Shown piece after piece: positions 41,425 through 50,266 of a DNA stretch of 64,000 nt. Positions within the stretch are counted from its first letter, which is position 1. Each line of letters starts with the position of its first letter. Source of the stretch: ChocPot-Mid sp043804925 (GTDB lineage Bacteria; Bacteroidota; Ignavibacteria; Kapaibacteriales; UBA2268). Location: contig JAZDIP010000037.1 of the NCBI GenBank assembly GCA_043804925.1, positions 12,462 to 76,461 on the forward strand, written 5' to 3'. The position numbers and the translations under genes were made by a program. The notes beneath the pieces were generated by a model. It was not told where the DNA came from. It saw nothing but the letters and a program-made list of their open reading frames with translations, and did no database searches.

Positions 41425-43992
41425 ATGATTGATAAAAAAGACTTAATAGAAATATTTGATAGCCCAAAAGATAAAAAAGGTTCTTTGCCAAAGGAGATGG
41501 CAATATTGCCTTTGCGGGATATAGTAATTTTCCCGTATATGATTTTTCCTGTGTTGATTGGCAGGACTTCTTCTTTACGTGCTGTTGCCGAGGCAGTAGA
41601 AAACGACAAATTTATATTTGTCGTTGCACAAAAAAATCCTGTAACAGAAGACCCGACTTTTAAAGATATTTATTTGCATGGTACAGTAGCAAAAATCATT
41701 CAGATACTGAAACTACCGAATAATTTACTGAAAGTATTGGTTGAGGGTTTATTTCAGGCGAAGATAGTAAAACCAATTGAAGGATTGGATTATTTGTTGG
41801 CTGAGTACAAACAGGTCCATGCCGATTATAAGGAAAATGACAAGGAATTACAGGCACATTTGAGGAAAACGAACGATCTGTTTTCGAATTATGTGAAGAT
41901 TAATCACAATCTTCCTCCAGACCTTATTCATGCTTACGAAAATATTGATGACCCTGTTAGAAAGCTTTTCTTTGCTGCAGCAAACATAAACGTTAAAGTT
42001 GATATAAAGCAGATAATTCTCGATAGCAAAACTTTGAAAAAGCAATACTTTGAATTAGCTCAAATATTAAATACGGAAATCGGTATGCTGAAAATGCAGG
42101 AAGAAATTGGAGAGAAAGTAAATAATTCGATTCATAAATCACAGAAGAAATATTACATTCAAGAGCAAATCAGAGCTTTGCAAAAAGAGCTTGAAGAAGA
42201 GGATGAAGTCAGTCCTGAACTCGCTTCACTCAAAGAAGCAATCGAAAAGTCAGGAATGCCCAAATATGTAAGGGAAAAAGCCGATGAGGAGTTCGACAGA
42301 TTGAAAAAAACTCCGACAATGTCACCCGATTATTCGGTCAACAGGACATATCTGGAATTTCTAACTCAAATTCCATGGTTTAAAAGAACAGATGATGATT
42401 TGGATATCGAACATGTTAAGAAAATTTTGGATGAAGACCATTACAATCTCGAAAAACCCAAAGAAAGAATATTGGAGTTTATAGCAATATTAAATCTGGT
42501 TGGATCTCTTAAGAAACAAATTCTATGTTTTGTCGGACCTCCCGGTGTTGGGAAAACATCACTTGCAAAATCAATTGCAAGAGCATTGGGACGTAAGTTC
42601 GTTAGATTTTCACTCGGTGGTGTCAGAGATGAAGCTGAAATCAGGGGACACCGCCGGACTTATGTAGGTGCCTTACCCGGTAAGATAATTCAGGCGATGA
42701 AAAAGGCAGGAACTGTAAATCCTGTTATCCTTCTCGATGAGGTTGATAAAATGTCAATGGATTTTCGTGGAGACCCTTCTTCGGCATTGCTTGAAGTACT
42801 TGACCCTGAACAAAATGTTGCATTTAATGACCATTACATAGAAATTGATTATGATTTGTCTAATGTCCTGTTTATAACAACGGCAAATGTTCGTTATAAC
42901 ATTCCCTTACCTTTGCAGGATAGAATGGAGATAATTGAACTTAGCAGTTATCTTGACCCGGATAAAATCGAAATTGCAAAAAGGCATATTATTCCAAGGT
43001 TGAAAGAAGAAATGGGTTTAACCGATTTCAATATTTCGCTACCTGATAAATCATTATTGAAACTAACACGGGAATATACTCAGGAAGCAGGAGTCCGCAA
43101 TCTTGAAAGGGAGATTGCCTCTATTTTCAGAAAACTTGCAAAAGAAATCATTACCGGCTTTGATATGTCAAAAGTGAAAAACAACGGTGGCTCTGATGAA
43201 GAGCATAAAGCCAGAACTATTTTGAAAGACAATCCTGAATTTAAGAAAGTAATTGGTGAAAAGAAATTTGTTATTGATGACAAAAAAATTGAGGGGTATT
43301 TAAAAGCACCAAAATTCAAATCTAAAAAAGATGAACTTCATGATAAAGTTGGAGTTGCTACCGGTCTTGCCTGGACAAGCGTAGGAGGTGATACATTACC
43401 GGTTGAAGTTACGATTATGCCCGGTTCCGAAAAACTTACATTAACGGGTAAACTCGGAGACGTGATGCAGGAGTCAGCAAAAGCGGCTTTGTCTTATGTA
43501 AGAGCAAATTACAAATCGCTTAATTTGAATGAAAATTTTTATCACAAAAAGGAAATTCACATTCATGTTCCCGAAGGAGCTATTCCAAAGGATGGACCGT
43601 CTGCAGGTATTACAATTGCCATGGCACTGATTTCTGCGGCATCCGGTAAACCAATAAGAGGCGATGTTGCAATGACCGGCGAAATAACATTAAGAGGAAA
43701 TATTTTACCTATCGGCGGATTGAATGAAAAACTCCTCGCCGCAAGAAGAATTGGCATCAGTAAAGTTCTTATACCTTATGATAACAAACGGGACATAGAA
43801 GATATCAGACTTGAGATTAAAGACGGAATGGAAGTGATTCCGGTTAAACATATAGATGAAGCGTTATCTGTTGTTTTTACAAAGACTTATTCTAAAAAAC
43901 CACTTGTAAATAAAAGGAAAACAGACAACAGAAGACGGACAACGGAAAACGGACAACGGAAGACGGACAACGGAAAACGGACAACGAAATAA
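41425..43992 (+). CDS. lon: ATP-dependent protease Lon
   Basis: An 855-residue Lon: N-terminal substrate domain (LPLRDIVIFPYMIFPVLIGR), a coiled middle, AAA+ module with Walker A GPPGVGKTS (about 372-380) and Walker B VILLDEVDK, and the protease domain with the Ser-Lys dyad S726 (KDGPSAGI) and K769 (LNEKLLAA), 43 residues apart as in E. coli. It degrades damaged and regulatory proteins. ATG 41425 follows an overlapping GTG at 41422; either could serve. The last ~23 residues (833-855) are a Lys/Arg/Asn/Thr-rich tail coded entirely by a heptamer array, absent from normal Lon. Its stop overlaps the DUF58 ATG by one base. Confidence 0.97.
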   Translation: MIDKKDLIEIFDSPKDKKGSLPKEMAILPLRDIVIFPYMIFPVLIGRTSSLRAVAEAVENDKFIFVVAQKNPVTEDPTFKDIYLHGTVAKIIQILKLPNNLLKVLVEGLFQAKIVKPIEGLDYLLAEYKQVHADYKENDKELQAHLRKTNDLFSNYVKINHNLPPDLIHAYENIDDPVRKLFFAAANINVKVDIKQIILDSKTLKKQYFELAQILNTEIGMLKMQEEIGEKVNNSIHKSQKKYYIQEQIRALQKELEEEDEVSPELASLKEAIEKSGMPKYVREKADEEFDRLKKTPTMSPDYSVNRTYLEFLTQIPWFKRTDDDLDIEHVKKILDEDHYNLEKPKERILEFIAILNLVGSLKKQILCFVGPPGVGKTSLAKSIARALGRKFVRFSLGGVRDEAEIRGHRRTYVGALPGKIIQAMKKAGTVNPVILLDEVDKMSMDFRGDPSSALLEVLDPEQNVAFNDHYIEIDYDLSNVLFITTANVRYNIPLPLQDRMEIIELSSYLDPDKIEIAKRHIIPRLKEEMGLTDFNISLPDKSLLKLTREYTQEAGVRNLEREIASIFRKLAKEIITGFDMSKVKNNGGSDEEHKARTILKDNPEFKKVIGEKKFVIDDKKIEGYLKAPKFKSKKDELHDKVGVATGLAWTSVGGDTLPVEVTIMPGSEKLTLTGKLGDVMQESAKAALSYVRANYKSLNLNENFYHKKEIHIHVPEGAIPKDGPSAGITIAMALISAASGKPIRGDVAMTGEITLRGNILPIGGLNEKLLAARRIGISKVLIPYDNKRDIEDIRLEIKDGMEVIPVKHIDEALSVVFTKTYSKKPLVNKRKTDNRRRTTENGQRKTDNGKRTTK
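43921..43990 (+). repeat. In-frame heptanucleotide array at the lon 3' end
   Basis: Ten 7-nt units in one phase: acagaca, acagaag, acggaca, acggaaa, acggaca, acggaag, acggaca, acggaaa, acggaca, acgaaat. The alternation gives a 14-nt higher-order period. It codes the Lon C-terminal tail and contributes to the stop codon. Confidence 0.93.
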
Positions 43993-44888
43993 TGAACGAT
44001 TACAGAAGATATCTTGAACCAAATACAGTCGCCAAGCTTGCTAATATTGAGCTAAAGGCAAGACTTGTAGTCGAAGGATTTATAACAGGTTTGCACCGTT
44101 CCCCATATCATGGCTTTAGTGTTGAGTTTGCCGAACACCGCCAATACAGGACCGGTGATGAGTTCCGGCATATTGACTGGAAGGTGTTTGGCAGAACCGA
44201 TAAATACTACGTCAAACAGTTCGAAGAGGAAACCAATTTGAGAAGTATGATTGCAGTTGATGCGAGTGCTTCGATGAAGTTTGCTTCCAATGGCAATATC
44301 TCAAAATTTGAGTATGCTTCTTATCTCGCTGCTGCATTGTCTTATTTATTAATAAAACAAAGAGATGCAGTGGGTTTGTCGCTATACGATACCGAAATTA
44401 AGACATTTGTTCCGGCAAGTTCGCGTCAGTCACAGATTCATAATATTCTTCGTATGCTTGACTCAACGACACCTGCAAATCAGACTGGAACTTCCCAAGC
44501 ATTGGATTTACTTGCCGAAAGAATCAGGCGACGCGGTTTAGTTGTAATAATCAGCGATTTTTTTGATGATATGCAATCTGTAATTAGTGCATTGCAACAT
44601 TTCCGCCATAAAAAGCATGAGGTTTTAGTTTTTCAAATACTTGACCCTAGGGAAATAGATTTTAAATTTGGTAGAGATGCAGTTTTCAAAGATATTGAAA
44701 TGGGAGATGAAATGACTACCCAGCCATATCAGATTCAAAAAGCTTATGCTCAAACAATGAAAGAATTTATTTCAGGTATTAAAAAAGCTTGCCGAAATGC
44801 AAACATTGATTATAACCTTATAACAACATCCGACCCATTCGACAAAGCAATGAGGGAATTTATTGCTAAGCGGAACCAGATGGGATGA
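43992..44888 (+). CDS. DUF58 family protein
   Basis: A 298-residue DUF58 protein. The family motif HRSPYHGFSVEFAEHRQYRTGDEFRHIDWKVFGRTDKYYVKQFEEE is followed by a von Willebrand A-like fold with a DASAS metal-site motif (about 93-97), LALYD-like SLYDTEI and VVIISDFFDD. Such proteins usually sit beside MoxR ATPases in Bacteroidota (Bat operons) and are thought to help assemble or activate partners. Here it follows lon, with the lon TAA overlapping its ATG (TAATG), so its translation depends on termination after the repeat-coded Lon tail. No MoxR gene is in the window. Confidence 0.92.
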   Translation: MNDYRRYLEPNTVAKLANIELKARLVVEGFITGLHRSPYHGFSVEFAEHRQYRTGDEFRHIDWKVFGRTDKYYVKQFEEETNLRSMIAVDASASMKFASNGNISKFEYASYLAAALSYLLIKQRDAVGLSLYDTEIKTFVPASSRQSQIHNILRMLDSTTPANQTGTSQALDLLAERIRRRGLVVIISDFFDDMQSVISALQHFRHKKHEVLVFQILDPREIDFKFGRDAVFKDIEMGDEMTTQPYQIQKAYAQTMKEFISGIKKACRNANIDYNLITTSDPFDKAMREFIAKRNQMG

Positions 44889-44983
44889 TATTTATTTAGG
44901 AAAAAGGAACAATTTCCTATCATGCAACTTTATTTATTCAATGATTGTTTATAAAAGTCAACTGACGGATATCAACAATATTC

Positions 44984-46669
44984 TTAGAATGAAGAAGATA
45001 TTGTCATAAATACTCCATTCGAAGCAGGTACTGCCCTGCAGACACCTCCAACGCAAAGAATACCTTCTCTTTGCCTGCCAAAACCAAGGGTAAATCTTGT
45101 TGCATCATAGACGTAAGTTAGCGAACCTGTGATATAATGAATACGGCGTTCTTCAAACTCATTCCCGTAATTCCATAAATCCGAAAATGATATGTACCAA
45201 TGAGGAGCAACGGTAAGTTCTGCAAGCCCCATCATCCAGTTGCCGTTTTGATTATCAGCTTCATGCAAGGTAGAATCCTGTGTTGCCCACAAATGCTGAG
45301 CTTCAAATCTCAATGCATATTCCGATGACATTTTATATGTCAAATCTCCAATAATAATATTAGTGTGGACTTTACCATACTTTGCGGAACCTTCGGCTTC
45401 GAGAATATCTTTATCGTACAATTGATTTAAATATGTTAAAATTATTTTAACGTCCGAATTGATTTTCCGCGTTATTTCGGCATGGATTTCCCTGAAATAT
45501 ATTCTGTCTCCAAGCTCGAATATTGGGGATTCGTAAGTATAGACCTGCCCGGAAATCGAATCAATATCCTGCGGATTTTTTACAATTGAGTTAATCTGTG
45601 AATAATTCAGGTTAATGGTAGTACCGTAATCTCCTCCTAACATTGTTTTTCTGGGAATTGTATAAGTCGCTTCTGTCTGGAATCCGATTTCTCCGTTTAA
45701 CTGTGTTCCATAAGGATACATTGCTGCTAATGAATAAGTATGTTGTTTGGTTAAAGGTGGCAGGAAATTTAATAATAAGGAATTGCCTAATTCATTTCTG
45801 TCACTTCTAACATCCATGTTATCATTCCTGTGCAAATTCAATGATAATCCAAAACCGGACGTAAAATAAGATGCATTCACCAAAATAGCATTACCTGGAT
45901 TAAAACTGAAATAATTGGCACTGCTTGGGTCTGCATTTTTATAACCGTATTCTCCGTCAAGAGAGAATTTTTCTCCATTAACAGATAGTCTTCCTGCCCA
46001 GAGTAGAACATTTTCAGGAAGATTATATTTTGAGGATAAATCCTTCTGGAATTTGCTTATAACACTTCCACCTAAAGAAAATTGCAAATTTTTAGGCAAA
46101 GATTCCGCAAACAAATCATTTAAACTAAATCCTATATCTCCACCCCGGACAATTCCTTCACCAAGACTCCAAAATTTCCTCTGTTTCCCGATTATTCCTT
46201 TGATTTCGATACCATCGGTGGGCCTGAATTTAACCCTTAAACCATCCATAGCATTGTCGTAACCTAAAGCATATTCCTGGTATGAACGAAAAATCATACC
46301 ACTACCGAACTGCTCATAATAATTACCGGCTGTAATATCGATAATTTCAGATACAAATTCTCCAAAACGATATGCTATTCCGTTGCCTTGGTATCTTTTA
46401 TCAATACCCAAAATCGGATTAAGGTAATTTTCATAACGTAAACCGGCATTGAAATGAACGCTTGAGATATTTAACCAAAGAAAACCCATTGACAAGACCT
46501 GCTCGTCAACATCAGGAGCCCCGATAAGCGAATCCTTTGCATAGGATTGCATGTCCAATTGAAAATTTCCTGTAATCCGGAAATTGCTTAAAACATCATC
46601 CTGGGCAACGGCAATGGAAACATAAAAAAACAAGACAGCCATAATTGATAAAATCTTCAAACTTTTCAT
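44984..46669 (-). CDS. Outer-membrane barrel protein (DUF6029-like)
   Basis: A 561-residue exported protein. ATG 46669 is preferred to ATG 46693 because AAAAGGGA lies just upstream and a clean signal peptide (1-22, ending AVA|QDD) follows. The mature protein consists of alternating amphipathic strands (FRITGNFQLDMQSY, HFNAGLRYENYLNP, NGIAYRFGEFVSEIIDITAGNYYEQFGSGMIFRSYQEYALGYDNAMDGLRVKF), repeating through to a C-terminal TISSSF with the aromatic last residue of barrels. The GMIFRSYQEYALG...D segment resembles the DUF6029 family of Bacteroidota. The role is unknown. It converges with DUF58 and diverges from hsp20. Confidence 0.82.
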   Translation of the reverse strand: MKSLKILSIMAVLFFYVSIAVAQDDVLSNFRITGNFQLDMQSYAKDSLIGAPDVDEQVLSMGFLWLNISSVHFNAGLRYENYLNPILGIDKRYQGNGIAYRFGEFVSEIIDITAGNYYEQFGSGMIFRSYQEYALGYDNAMDGLRVKFRPTDGIEIKGIIGKQRKFWSLGEGIVRGGDIGFSLNDLFAESLPKNLQFSLGGSVISKFQKDLSSKYNLPENVLLWAGRLSVNGEKFSLDGEYGYKNADPSSANYFSFNPGNAILVNASYFTSGFGLSLNLHRNDNMDVRSDRNELGNSLLLNFLPPLTKQHTYSLAAMYPYGTQLNGEIGFQTEATYTIPRKTMLGGDYGTTINLNYSQINSIVKNPQDIDSISGQVYTYESPIFELGDRIYFREIHAEITRKINSDVKIILTYLNQLYDKDILEAEGSAKYGKVHTNIIIGDLTYKMSSEYALRFEAQHLWATQDSTLHEADNQNGNWMMGLAELTVAPHWYISFSDLWNYGNEFEERRIHYITGSLTYVYDATRFTLGFGRQREGILCVGGVCRAVPASNGVFMTISSSF

Positions 46670-46886
46670 AATTCCCTTTTTTAACAAATCCATACTTTTA
46701 CAAACTTACAAATTATTAAATTATAGTAAATATTTAAATAACAATTGCTCTCAAATTTTATATGGACTTTTTAAAAACATATATTCTGACAACTTTTCAG
46801 ATTGATTTGTCAAAATTTCATTATTTACAAATTTAAAACTTGTCATTTTTTCATTTAATCTGTCAAAAATTCACATAAACCCTTTT

Positions 46887-46911
46887 TGGCACACAATTTA
46901 CATATCTTTTG
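46887..46911 (+). promoter_or_regulatory. Candidate promoter of hsp20 (sigma-54-like or -7 box)
   Basis: TGGCAC-acaat-TTACA (46887-46902) has a full -24 half of the sigma-54 consensus but a -12 half with A for G. An overlapping tatcttttg (46903-46911) is one base longer than the TAnnTTTG sigma-A box. Several direct TGTCA repeats precede it (about 46788, 46810, 46841, 46861 and 46934). The two readings compete. Confidence 0.3.
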
Positions 46912-46969
46912 TTTGTAGTTTTTTTAAAAATTTTGTCAAACAAATTTTTATATAAAGGAGGGTTTTAAA

Positions 46970-47422
46970 ATGACTTTAGTAAAATATAATCCGTTTCGCG
47001 GTTTCGATTCTTTGGCAAAAAGAATGAACGATTTCATGAGCGATTTCGATAAAGACTCTGTGTTCAGAGATTTCAACATTGGTTCAGGTAGATTTCTCCC
47101 CGTAACCGATATTAGAGAAGATGAGAAGCATATATTTATCTCTGCTGAAATCCCCGGATTAAGCAAAGATAATATCAAAGTAACAATTAGCGATGATAAT
47201 GTGCTTCAAATCAGAGGCGAGAAAAAACATGAAGAAAAGAAAGAAAACGAAAGCTATATAAGAATGGAAAGAGTTTTTGGAGAATTTACACGTTCATTCA
47301 TTCTTCCCGAAAACGTAAAAGATGATAAAATTAAGGCAAAATTTGAAAATGGTGTCTTAAACATCGCTTTAGAAAAAATCGAGCCATCGAAACCAAAAGA
47401 AATTGAAATTAGTATTAACTAA
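46970..47422 (+). CDS. Small heat-shock protein (Hsp20/alpha-crystallin)
   Basis: A 150-residue holdase chaperone. The N-terminal arm (1-38) is followed by the alpha-crystallin domain (about 43-140: RFLPVTDIREDEKHIFISAEIPGLSKDNIKVTISDDNVLQIRGEKK...FTRSFILPENVKDDKIKAKFENGVLNIALEK) and a short tail. It prevents aggregation of unfolded proteins. A strong AAGGAGGG (46955-46962) precedes ATG 46970, consistent with high expression. TGTCA direct repeats and a candidate promoter lie upstream, and a rho-independent terminator ends the gene, so it is a single-gene unit. Confidence 0.96.
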   Translation: MTLVKYNPFRGFDSLAKRMNDFMSDFDKDSVFRDFNIGSGRFLPVTDIREDEKHIFISAEIPGLSKDNIKVTISDDNVLQIRGEKKHEEKKENESYIRMERVFGEFTRSFILPENVKDDKIKAKFENGVLNIALEKIEPSKPKEIEISIN

Positions 47423-47434
47423 TGAATTCTAATG

Positions 47435-47469
47435 AAGGGGTGAATTATCGTTCACCCCTTTCTTTTTTG
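47435..47469 (+). terminator. Rho-independent terminator of hsp20
   Basis: A 10-bp stem (aaggggtgaa, 47435-47444; complement 47451-47460) with a ttatcg loop, followed by tcttttttg. Confidence 0.9.
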
Positions 47470-47609
47470 ATATAAAAACAACATTATTTTTTTTTCAAAT
47501 GAATCATCTTGAATATTGTCCTTAATGAGTTTTTTAATTCATATAATCTTCATATTTTTGCTTTTTATATTTTTTGAAATTAATTATAACTATATATTTA
47601 GGATAGATA

Positions 47610-49034
47610 ATGGAAAATACATTGTTTGAAAAAAGTCGTGCAGGTAGAAAAGGTTATACATTACCTGCTATTGATATACCTCAGGAACAAATTCCTGAGA
47701 ATTATCTTCGAAAAATTGATTTACATTTGCCCGAAGTCAGTGAAAATGAAATAGCAAGACATTTTACTAAATTGTCACATTTGAATTATAGCATAGAAGA
47801 GGGTTTATATCCTCTCGGTTCATGCACAATGAAGTACAATCCGAAGGTGAATGAATATACAGCATCCTTGCCGGGATTCACAGAACTTCATCCTTGCTCT
47901 GAAGTTCGCAATGCTCAAGGTGCTTTACAACTGATGTATGAACTTCAGGAATTGTTAAAAGAAATCACAGGTCTTCAGGGTTGTACTTTGCAACCTGCCG
48001 CCGGCTCTCATGGCGAGTTTACCGGTATTAATATGATTGCCGCCTATCACCAAAATGACAACAAAAGAAAAAATATTTTAATTCCTGACTCGGCACATGG
48101 TACTAATCCGGCATCGAGTGCAATAGCAGGATTTTCAATTGTTGATGTCAAATCTAATGAAAACGGCCTTGTTGATATCGAAGACTTAAAGTCTAAATGC
48201 AACGACGAAGTTGCCGGATTCATGCTCACTAATCCAAATACTCTTGGATTGTTTGAAACACAAATTGTTGAAATCGAAAAATTGATTCACGGTTGTGGCG
48301 GATTGATGTACATGGATGGTGCTAATATGAACGCTCTTATGGGTATTGTAAGACCCGGAGACATGGGTTTTGACTGTGTTCATCTTAACCTCCATAAAAC
48401 ATTTTCAACACCACACGGTGGCGGCGGTCCCGGTTCAGGTCCTGTTTGTGTTAGTGATAAACTTGTAGATTTTCTACCAGTTCCAAGAGTCGTAAAAAAT
48501 GGGAATAATTATGATTTGTCCTATGACTTTCCGAAATCAATCGGTAAAGTAATGGCTTTTTACGGCAATTTCGGTGTTATGATTAGGGCGTACACGTACA
48601 TTCGTATGCTTGGTGGAGAAGGTTTGAGAAAGGTTAGCGAAAATGCAATTATCAATGCAAACTATCTGCTTTCGAGATTGAAGGAACACTTTGACTTGCC
48701 TCATGACCAGAGATGTATGCACGAATTTGTCCTCAGTGGCGACAGGCAAAAAAATCTTGGTGTTACGACAAAAGATATGGCAAAAAGATTGCTTGATTAC
48801 GGCTACCATGCACCAACAATTTATTTTCCGTTGATTGTTCACGAAGCTTTGCTTGTAGAACCGACTGAAACTGAAACATTGGAAAGTCTGGATGAATTTG
48901 CCGATACATTGATTCAAATTGCTAAGGAAGCGGAAACAAATCCCGAACTTGTCAAGGATTCGCCGCAAAATACTCCGGTTAAAAGATTGGATGATGCTTT
49001 GGCCGCAAGGAATCTCGATATTCGATGGAGTTAA
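47610..49034 (+). CDS. gcvPB: Glycine dehydrogenase (decarboxylating) subunit 2
   Basis: A 474-residue PLP enzyme, the beta half of the split P-protein of the glycine cleavage system. It decarboxylates glycine and passes the aminomethyl group to the lipoylated H-protein. The PLP-binding Lys is K263 in LNLHKTFSTPHGGGGPGSGP. Other motifs are YPLGSCTMKYNP, QPAAGSHGEF, PDSAHGTNPASS and MYMDGANMNA. The alpha subunit (gcvPA) is not beside it, so it must be elsewhere. The split form differs from the fused GcvP usual in classical Bacteroidota and helps place the organism. AGGAT lies just upstream of ATG 47610. Confidence 0.96.
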   Translation: MENTLFEKSRAGRKGYTLPAIDIPQEQIPENYLRKIDLHLPEVSENEIARHFTKLSHLNYSIEEGLYPLGSCTMKYNPKVNEYTASLPGFTELHPCSEVRNAQGALQLMYELQELLKEITGLQGCTLQPAAGSHGEFTGINMIAAYHQNDNKRKNILIPDSAHGTNPASSAIAGFSIVDVKSNENGLVDIEDLKSKCNDEVAGFMLTNPNTLGLFETQIVEIEKLIHGCGGLMYMDGANMNALMGIVRPGDMGFDCVHLNLHKTFSTPHGGGGPGSGPVCVSDKLVDFLPVPRVVKNGNNYDLSYDFPKSIGKVMAFYGNFGVMIRAYTYIRMLGGEGLRKVSENAIINANYLLSRLKEHFDLPHDQRCMHEFVLSGDRQKNLGVTTKDMAKRLLDYGYHAPTIYFPLIVHEALLVEPTETETLESLDEFADTLIQIAKEAETNPELVKDSPQNTPVKRLDDALAARNLDIRWS

Positions 49035-49037
49035 TAA

Positions 49038-49065
49038 AATAAAATTATTTGGTAATTTTATTTTT
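49038..49065 (+). terminator. Weak terminator-like hairpin after gcvPB
   Basis: A 10-bp but entirely A/T stem (aataaaatta, 49038-49047; complement 49053-49062) with a tttgg loop and a short T-run. Confidence 0.5.
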
Positions 49066-49107
49066 CCCGGAGTTTAGATTGTTCGGTGTTCCGTCTGTTC
49101 AGACTCA

Positions 49108-49132
49108 CGTCATCTTGAGTCCATTGAAGGAT
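49108..49132. repeat. Diverged dispersed palindrome
   Basis: cgtcatcttgagtccattga... is a decayed member of the gtcatcctgagcttgtcgaa family. It lies in the spacer between gcvPB and ychF, 48 nt before the latter's start. Confidence 0.55.
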
Positions 49133-49180
49133 GTTTAAAAATAAATTATATTTTCGAGTATTTAATAAGGAAATAATAAA

Positions 49181-50266
49181 ATGCAGATAGGAATTGTAGG
49201 ATTACCTTACTCAGGGAAGACAACTTTTTTCCAGACTTTAACTGAAACACATCTGGATCCCAATGCACTTCAAAAAAGAGATGCAAATATTGCTGTCGTT
49301 AAAGTCATTGACGAAAGGTTGGATAAGCTGACCGCTATTTTCAATCCAAAGAAAAAAGTTAACGCTACAATCGAAATTGTTGATATGATTGGCTTACAAA
49401 AAGGAGACCACAGCTCCCAAAGTTTCACAGCCAACTTTTTATCCAAAGTAAAAACCAATGATGCAATTATTCACGTGGTACGAGGTTTTTCTGACGACAG
49501 TATTTCTCATGTTGACGGTAGTATTGATATTTTGCGGGACATTAAAACTCTTGAAGAGGAATTTTTCCTGGCAGATATGTCGTTCATCGAAAACCGGCTT
49601 GAAAAGCTCGAAAAAGAAGCTTTAAAACCAAAGAACAAAGAACTTGCACTAAAAGAAAAAGAAGTAATGCTTAAATGGAATGAAGCATTGCAGAATGATA
49701 TTCCCTTACGTGAACTGGAAATGACTGAAGATGAACAAAAATATATAAAAAACTATCAGCCCCTTTCTGCAAAGCCATTGCTTCTTGCCATCAATCTTGA
49801 CGAAAAAGATATTAACAGTTCGGATGTTATTGTCAAATCCATAAGTGAAAATATCAAAGGAAATAATATTCGAATTGAACCCTTTTATGCAAAAATCGAA
49901 ATGGAGCTTGTAGCTCTTAATGACGAAGAAAAGCAAATGTTCATGGAAGAGTACGGAATCAAAGAATCAGCTTTAGCCAGATTGATTAGAAGTGCTTATT
50001 CTTTACTCGGATTACAATCTTTCTTTACGGTAGGCGAAGATGAATGCCGTGCATGGACAATCAAAAAAGGTGAAAATGCTCAAGGTGCCGCAGGTACTAT
50101 TCATACTGATTTCTTTAATAAATTTATTCGTGCTGAAGTTGTGTCATACAACGACTTCATCAAATACGAAACGTTTGCAAAATGCAAAGAAAATGCCGTT
50201 TTCCGCCTCGAAGGAAAAGAATATATTGTTAAGGACGGTGATATATTACATGTAAGGCATGGATGA
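49181..50266 (+). CDS. ychF: Redox-regulated ATPase YchF
   Basis: A 361-residue OBG-family P-loop protein. G1 is GLPYSGKTT (7-15) and the switch II motif is DMIGLQKG. The NLDEKD segment replaces the canonical NKxD, as expected for YchF, which prefers ATP to GTP. A coiled-coil insert follows (about 125-190), and the TGS-like C-terminus (IRAEVVSYNDFIKYETFAKCKENAVFRLEGKEYIVKDGDILHVRHG) is the YchF signature. It binds ribosomes and takes part in stress responses. GLPYSGKTT departs slightly from the common GLPNVGKST. AAGGAAA precedes ATG 49181. Its stop is followed immediately by the largest heptamer array of the window. Confidence 0.95.
   Translation: MQIGIVGLPYSGKTTFFQTLTETHLDPNALQKRDANIAVVKVIDERLDKLTAIFNPKKKVNATIEIVDMIGLQKGDHSSQSFTANFLSKVKTNDAIIHVVRGFSDDSISHVDGSIDILRDIKTLEEEFFLADMSFIENRLEKLEKEALKPKNKELALKEKEVMLKWNEALQNDIPLRELEMTEDEQKYIKNYQPLSAKPLLLAINLDEKDINSSDVIVKSISENIKGNNIRIEPFYAKIEMELVALNDEEKQMFMEEYGIKESALARLIRSAYSLLGLQSFFTVGEDECRAWTIKKGENAQGAAGTIHTDFFNKFIRAEVVSYNDFIKYETFAKCKENAVFRLEGKEYIVKDGDILHVRHG

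Noticed and set aside
48537..48968. 143-codon minus-strand frame inside gcvPB
   Set aside because: Antisense shadow of a strongly conserved enzyme; the translation is Cys/Phe/Gln-rich with no motif.
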